Shown in pieces: positions 59,892 to 64,000 of a DNA stretch of 64,000 bases. The stretch spans positions 1 to 64,000 of the forward strand of contig JACQWY010000018.1 in NCBI GenBank assembly GCA_016209015.1, written 5' to 3'. The notes beneath the pieces were generated by a model. That model had not been told where the DNA came from. It ran no database searches and saw only the letters and a list, made by a program, of their open reading frames with translations. Numbering within the stretch: position 1 is the stretch's first letter; each line of letters begins with the position of its first letter. The position numbers and the translations under genes are program-made. The DNA is from Gammaproteobacteria bacterium (GTDB lineage: Bacteria; Pseudomonadota; Gammaproteobacteria; Ga0077536).

Positions 59892-61325
59892 TCAACCGAG
59901 GAGATAGACCGATTTGTACTGCTGATAGCCGCCGATCGCCTCGGGACCCATTTCCCGCCCGAGGCCGCTCGCCTTCACGCCGCCGAACGGCGCGTTGAGA
60001 TCCGGCAGATAGCCGTTCACGCCGATCGTGCCCGTGACGATGCGCCGCGCGACGTCGAGCGCGTGTTCGCCGTTCTTCGACCATACCGTGCCGCCGAGCC
60101 CGTACTCGGTGGCATTCGCGATCGAAACGGCGTCGGCCTCGTCGCGATACGGGATGATCGAGAGCACCGGCCCGAAGATCTCCTCGCGCGCGATGAGCGC
60201 GGAATTGCTGACTTCCGCGAACACCGTCGGCTGCACGAACCAGCCGCGCTCGCGCGCCGGCCGGCCGCCGCCCGTGACGAGCTTCGCCTCCTCCTTGCCG
60301 CGCGCGATGTAGCCCTCGACGCGCTCGCGGTGCGCGGACGAGGCCATCGGTCCGACGACCGTACCGCGATCGAGCGGATCGCCGACCGGGAACGAGGACA
60401 CGGTCGCGGCGATCGCCTCGACGACTTCCGCATAACGGCTCTGCGGCGCGAGGATGCGCGTGCAGGAAAAGCACGTCTGACCGTTGTTCAGCATCGAGGC
60501 CGAGGGAATGGCCTGCATGAAGGCGTTCAGATCCGCATCCTCGAGCACGATCGCGGCGGACTTGCCGCCGAGCTCGAGCGAGACCGGGCGGAGCAGTCGT
60601 CCGCATTCCTGCGCGATGAGACGCCCGGCCGCGGTCGAGCCCGTGAACGCGACCTTGTCGATGCCGGGATGCGAGACGAGATACGCGCCGAGCTCGCGCC
60701 CGCCCGGCACCCAGCTCAACACGCCCGCGGGCAGGCCCGCCTCGTGCGCGGCCTCGGCGACGAGAAAGCTGTCGAGCACCGTGCCCGGCGAAGGCTTCAG
60801 GACCATCGTGCAGCCCGCGACGAGCGCCGGCGCGATTTTCATCATCGCGAGGATCACCGGGAAGTTCCACGGCACGATCGCGCCGACGACGCCGATCGGC
60901 TCGCGGCGCACGACCGTCGTCGAGCCGAGCGGCGAGGGCCGGCGCTCCTCGACCTGGAGCTGTTCGGCGAGCGCGGCGTAATAGCGCAGGAGGCCCACCG
61001 TGTAGCCGCTCTCGAGCTGTTCGGACATGACGATCGGCATCCCGTTCTGCATCGAGACCGCCTCGGCGATCGCCGCGCCGCGTTTCTCGATGGCCTCCGC
61101 GAAGCGCAGCAGTGCCGCGCCGCGCTCCGCGGGCGTCGCCGCCGCCCAGCCGCCGTCGAACGCCTTGCGCGCAGCGGCGACGGCGCGATCGACGTCGGCC
61201 TCGACGCCTTCCGGCGTGCTGCCGATCACTTCTTCCGTGGCGGCGCCGACGATCTCGATGCGCTTGTTCGAGGCCGGTGCGACCCATTCGCCGCCGATGT
61301 AGAGCTTCTGATGATGTGCAGCCAT
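59892..61325 (-). CDS. Aldehyde dehydrogenase
   Basis: A 477-residue NAD(P)-dependent aldehyde dehydrogenase: VPWNFPVIL, GSTAAG, catalytic Glu in LELGGKSA and catalytic Cys in NNGQTCFS, EIFGPVLS, and a C-terminal QYKSV. It oxidises aldehydes to acids after the alcohol dehydrogenase step. GGGGAGGTCCCGCAC precedes ATG 61325. Its place beside rubredoxin and CYP153 suits terminal alkane oxidation. Confidence 0.93.
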   Translation of the reverse strand: MAAHHQKLYIGGEWVAPASNKRIEIVGAATEEVIGSTPEGVEADVDRAVAAARKAFDGGWAAATPAERGAALLRFAEAIEKRGAAIAEAVSMQNGMPIVMSEQLESGYTVGLLRYYAALAEQLQVEERRPSPLGSTTVVRREPIGVVGAIVPWNFPVILAMMKIAPALVAGCTMVLKPSPGTVLDSFLVAEAAHEAGLPAGVLSWVPGGRELGAYLVSHPGIDKVAFTGSTAAGRLIAQECGRLLRPVSLELGGKSAAIVLEDADLNAFMQAIPSASMLNNGQTCFSCTRILAPQSRYAEVVEAIAATVSSFPVGDPLDRGTVVGPMASSAHRERVEGYIARGKEEAKLVTGGGRPARERGWFVQPTVFAEVSNSALIAREEIFGPVLSIIPYRDEADAVSIANATEYGLGGTVWSKNGEHALDVARRIVTGTIGVNGYLPDLNAPFGGVKASGLGREMGPEAIGGYQQYKSVYLLG

Positions 61326-61367
61326 GTGCGGGACCTCCCCCGTGAGTGTTGAAGTTGTGAATTGCTT

Positions 61368-61555
61368 TATAGGATGTGCCGACGAAGGAGGCGCATCGAT
61401 CGCGTCTTCCACGAGCCAGCCGGCCGGGCATCCACATGTTGCACGCTGGATCCTTCCACGACCTGACCTGACGCAGTCCCGAGCACCAGGTGCATGCGCC
61501 TGGATTTCGAGGCCGCCGCACGATCGATGCGCCTCCTGCGTCGGCACATCCTATA
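61368..61555. mobile_element. 188-base element with 35-base inverted repeats (MITE/REPIN-like)
   Basis: The left arm (61368-61402) begins TATAGGATGTGCCGACG and ends GGCGCATCGATCG; the right arm (61521-61555) is its reverse complement with one mismatch in 35. The 118 bases between encode nothing I can recognise. A partial copy of the arm occurs at 41006. The size and terminal repeats fit a non-autonomous transposable element. It lies between the aldehyde dehydrogenase ATG and the truncated rubredoxin copy. Confidence 0.68.
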
Positions 61556-61614
61556 GGAATCCTGCCGCGCGGCGCGCCTCGGGCCGGCAACCTCCCGATA
61601 TCGATTTTCGCCGA
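61553..61614 (-). pseudogene. Decayed duplicate of the 3' end of the rubredoxin gene
   Basis: This segment aligns at roughly 80% by eye with 61624-61679, the last codons of rubredoxin ([11 protein letters not shown] and stop) plus trailing bases through ATAGGAAT. It lacks the cysteine codons and any start. It directly abuts the inverted-repeat element, which may have replaced the rest of a second rubredoxin gene. Alternatively it is a partial tandem duplication. Confidence 0.6.
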
Positions 61615-61643
61615 GCGTCTTCATAGGAATCCCGCTGCGCGTC

Positions 61644-61820
61644 TCAGGCCGGCACCATCTCGAAATCGATCTTCGCCGACCCGCAGGTCGGACAGCTCCA
61701 GTCCTCGGAGACGTCCTCCCAGCGCGTGCCGGGCGCGATGCCCTCGTCCGGCCAGCCCAGGGCCTCGTCGTAGATCGTGCCGCAGTTCAGGCATTGCCAG
61801 CGCCGATACGTTCCGCTCAT
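61644..61820 (-). CDS. Rubredoxin
   Basis: A 58-residue protein, short for many gene finders but complete: [20 protein letters not shown], then [20 protein letters not shown]. The two CXXCG motifs (C10, C13 and C43, C46 approximately) bind one iron. Rubredoxins supply electrons to AlkB-type hydroxylases; CYP153 usually uses a [2Fe-2S] ferredoxin. It lies 10 bases after the CYP153 gene. It may serve the AlkB-like enzyme at 32965 in trans. Confidence 0.9.
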   Translation of the reverse strand: MSGTYRRWQCLNCGTIYDEALGWPDEGIAPGTRWEDVSEDWSCPTCGSAKIDFEMVPA

Positions 61821-61830
61821 CCCGGCCTCC

Positions 61831-63099
61831 TCAGACGCTGCGCGTCATCGTCACCATCATCCGGCCATAGGCGTTGAGGAAGCAGGACGAGAGCCGCTCG
61901 GGCGGGCTCGCGTACTTCACTTCCATGCCGCGCTTCAGCATCTCCTCGATCAGCGTCGCGAGCTGCAGCTCGGCGAGGCGCGCGCCGAGGCAGCGGTGGA
62001 TGCCGTAGCCGAAGGACAGATGGCGGCGCGCGTTCTCGCGGTTCACGTCGAAGCGATCGCCGTCCGGGAATACGGCCTCGTCGCGGTTCGCGGCGTTGTA
62101 CCAGATGACGACCTTGTCGCCCTTGCGGATCTTCTGCCCGCCGAGCTCGGTGTCGGCGAGCGCGGTGCGGCGCATGTGGGCGATCGGCGTCTGCAGGCGC
62201 ACGACTTCGACGGCGGCGTTCGCGGCGAGCGCGGAGTTCGCTTTGAGTTTCGCCCATTCTTCGGGGAACGTGTTGATCTGGTAGACGAGGCCGCTCATGG
62301 AATTGCGCGTCGTGTCGTTGCCGCCGACGACGAGCAGCGCGATGTTGCCGAGGAAGCGCTGATAGTCGAGATTCGACATCGCCTCCGAGTGCGCCATGAC
62401 GGAGATGAGATCGCCCTTCGGCGGCGCGGCCTTGCGCTCCCCGAACAGCTTCAGGAAGTAGCCCGCCATCTCGTGCATGATGCGCTCGCGCTCGGCGTTC
62501 AATACCGGATCGGTGCCGATGTCGATGTTCGCCGCCCAGTCCGACCAGTACGGCAGCTTGTGGCGCTCGTCCCAGGGGAAGTCGAGGAGGATGGAGAGCA
62601 TGCGCGTCGTGAGCTCGACGGAGACGTGCTCGACCCAGTCGAACGGCACGCCGACCGGCAGTGCATCGAGCACTTCCGCCGTGCGCACGCGCATCGGCTC
62701 CGCCATCTTCTTGATCTCACCGGGCAGGAGCGCAGGACTCACGGTCTTGCGCTGCTCGGCGTGCTCGGGATCGTCCATCGCGATGAACATGCGGAGCTGG
62801 ACGCCGAGATCCTGCATGTCGAGGATCGTGATGCCGCCGTGTTCCCAGGACGACGAATAGATCTGCGGTTGATCCTCGACCGCGACGACGTCGTCGTAGC
62901 GCGTCACGGACCAGAACGGACCGAACTTGCTGTCCTTCAGGTAATGCACCGGCGCTTCCTCGCGCATGCGCTCGAAGTAGCGCTTCCACGTCTGATCGAG
63001 CGCGAGCCGCGGATCGCTCACGTCCAGGCGCTCGATGGGCACGCTGTAGGGATCGACGATCGTGGGTTCGGATGCGGTGGTGGTGAACGCTGCACTCAT
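61831..63099 (-). CDS. CYP153-family cytochrome P450 (alkane/fatty-acid omega-hydroxylase type)
   Basis: A 422-residue P450 with CYP153 marks: I-helix [10 protein letters not shown], heme loop [17 protein letters not shown], and [16 protein letters not shown] in the ExxR region. CYP153 enzymes hydroxylate the terminal carbon of medium-chain alkanes or fatty acids. AGGAGG before ATG 63099. It is divergent from the AraC-type gene (142-base gap), and upstream of rubredoxin and aldehyde dehydrogenase on the same strand. Confidence 0.92.
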   Translation of the reverse strand: MSAAFTTTASEPTIVDPYSVPIERLDVSDPRLALDQTWKRYFERMREEAPVHYLKDSKFGPFWSVTRYDDVVAVEDQPQIYSSSWEHGGITILDMQDLGVQLRMFIAMDDPEHAEQRKTVSPALLPGEIKKMAEPMRVRTAEVLDALPVGVPFDWVEHVSVELTTRMLSILLDFPWDERHKLPYWSDWAANIDIGTDPVLNAERERIMHEMAGYFLKLFGERKAAPPKGDLISVMAHSEAMSNLDYQRFLGNIALLVVGGNDTTRNSMSGLVYQINTFPEEWAKLKANSALAANAAVEVVRLQTPIAHMRRTALADTELGGQKIRKGDKVVIWYNAANRDEAVFPDGDRFDVNRENARRHLSFGYGIHRCLGARLAELQLATLIEEMLKRGMEVKYASPPERLSSCFLNAYGRMMVTMTRSV

Positions 63100-63241
63100 G
63101 CGGCCTCCTCGTATGACGTGACGACGGGCGATGTTCGTGAGCGGCCAGCCTAGTCGCGGCGCCTGCACGCCGAGAGGTCATTTTTCGACACCCGGGGAGT
63201 CATTAAAAGACAAGCTGCGCGGGCTGTGCTAGCTTCCGCCC

Positions 63242-64000
63242 ATGTCGACGAAAGCGACACGCAGGCCGCGCCCCACGATTCCCGTCGCCTATCCGCGGCT
63301 CATCGCGCGACAGCTCGGGCTGCAGGAGAAGGATCTCGGGCTGCTCACGGCGGGCACGGAGCTCGAAGGTACAGTACTGCTCGACGAGCGCACGCTGCTC
63401 ACGCGCGACCAGCTCCTGCAGACCGTGCGCAATGCGGTGCGCCTGTCACGCAATGCAGCATTCGGTCTCAGGCTCGGTCAGGCGCTCACGCCACCGACCC
63501 ACGGCCAGCTCGGCTTCGTCGCGAACACGAGCCCGACGCTCGGCACGGCGATCACCGCCTACCGCCGCTTCCTGCCGGGGCGTGTGAGCTTCACGCATCT
63601 CAGGCTCGAGCACCGCGCGGCGACGATCGTGTGTCATCTCGATGTCGACTTCGGCCACGACGTCGATGTCTATCCGACGATCATCGAGGCCTTCGCCCTG
63701 TCCCTGCTCTCGCTCGTCACGCACGTGCTCGGCCGGCCGCTGAAGGAAGGCCTGCTGCGTCTCGACTATGCTGCGCCGGCTTACGTCCGCAAGTACCGTC
63801 GCTACGTCGCCTGCCCGGTCGAGTTCGCGGCCGGGGAATGCGCGTTGCACGTCCCGGCCGTGCTCCTCGACACGCCGAACGTCACCGCGGATCACGTGAG
63901 CCATCGCATCGCGATGCACCAGTGCGAGATCCTCGTCCGCGAGCTCGACGAACCGGCGGACGCCGTCTCGCGCAAGGTCAAGCAGATGCTGCTCTCGCAT
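63242..64000 (+). CDS. AraC-family regulator, N-terminal part (truncated by the window)
   Basis: An open frame from ATG 63242 to the end of the window (253 codons, no stop), encoding the arabinose-binding-like N-terminal domain of OruR/MmoR-type AraC regulators (YPRLIARQLGLQEKDLGLLT, AFGLRLGQALTPPTHGQLGF, EAFALSLLSLVTHVLGRPLK). The C-terminal helix-turn-helix lies beyond the window. It is divergent from CYP153. Such AraC proteins often control alkane hydroxylase genes. Confidence 0.85.
   Translation, partial: MSTKATRRPRPTIPVAYPRLIARQLGLQEKDLGLLTAGTELEGTVLLDERTLLTRDQLLQTVRNAVRLSRNAAFGLRLGQALTPPTHGQLGFVANTSPTLGTAITAYRRFLPGRVSFTHLRLEHRAATIVCHLDVDFGHDVDVYPTIIEAFALSLLSLVTHVLGRPLKEGLLRLDYAAPAYVRKYRRYVACPVEFAAGECALHVPAVLLDTPNVTADHVSHRIAMHQCEILVRELDEPADAVSRKVKQMLLSH

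Overview
The window is very GC-rich and densely coded, with a Gram-negative envelope throughout (outer-membrane barrels, lipoproteins, Tat and Sec signals). It looks like a hydrocarbon-degrading proteobacterium. The gene families (CYP153, AlkB, FadL, class III ring-hydroxylating dioxygenase, ethylbenzene-dehydrogenase-like molybdoenzyme, Acr3/ArsD/ArsA/ArsM) are commonest in Gamma- and Betaproteobacteria. The species cannot be named from the sequence.

Layout. 1-121: AT-rich end of a probable integrated element, abutting the 3' half of a tRNA-Asn gene. 303-1452: GDT1-family cation transporter and a TlpA/ResA-type thioredoxin. 1400-23685 (minus strand): a large extracellular-electron-transfer locus with ten c-type cytochromes carrying 37 CXXCH motifs in total. 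It also encodes two Reg_prop beta-propellers, three NHL proteins (two lipoproteins), a Sel1 protein, a System II heme-ligation pair (CcsA/ResB), two coiled-coil proteins, a 597-residue outer-membrane barrel, a parvulin (PpiC), an OmcE-like tetraheme cytochrome and a CRP-family regulator. Three copies of a GTGAC-N3-GTCAC operator are spread over the locus. 24153-28165: arsenic operon arsR-arsC-acr3-arsD-arsA. 28312-31639: FadL-like porin, sigma-70-family factor, AhpD-like protein, ArsM. 31644-34083: MFS transporter and AlkB-like hydroxylase.

34135-40969: an aromatic-oxidation module (Rieske ferredoxin, reductase, amidohydrolase on minus; dioxygenase alpha and beta, extradiol-type dioxygenase, SDR, TetR on plus) arranged around a strong palindrome at 36680. 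41131-45350: P450 and a MalT/AlkS-type LuxR activator. 45374-47005 and 58042-59682: two paralogous three-gene sets (multi-TM protein, orphan oxidase subunit III/NorE-like, subunit IV/NorF-like) sharing GTACG-N4-CGTAC operators. 47386-51105: alcohol dehydrogenase, APH-fold kinase, two uncharacterised proteins. 51141-51407: REP-like repeats. 51470-57921: FAD oxidoreductase and a type II DMSO-reductase-family complex (delta, alpha, beta, gamma). 59892-64000: aldehyde dehydrogenase, a 188-bp inverted-repeat element, rubredoxin, CYP153 and a truncated AraC-type regulator.

How the parts may work together (inference): hydrocarbons enter through FadL and are hydroxylated by AlkB, CYP153, the P450 or the dioxygenase with oxygen, or by the molybdoenzyme without it. 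Alcohol and aldehyde dehydrogenases continue the oxidation. The cytochrome locus could carry electrons through the porin to extracellular tetraheme or 11-heme cytochromes, possibly filaments, when oxygen is scarce.
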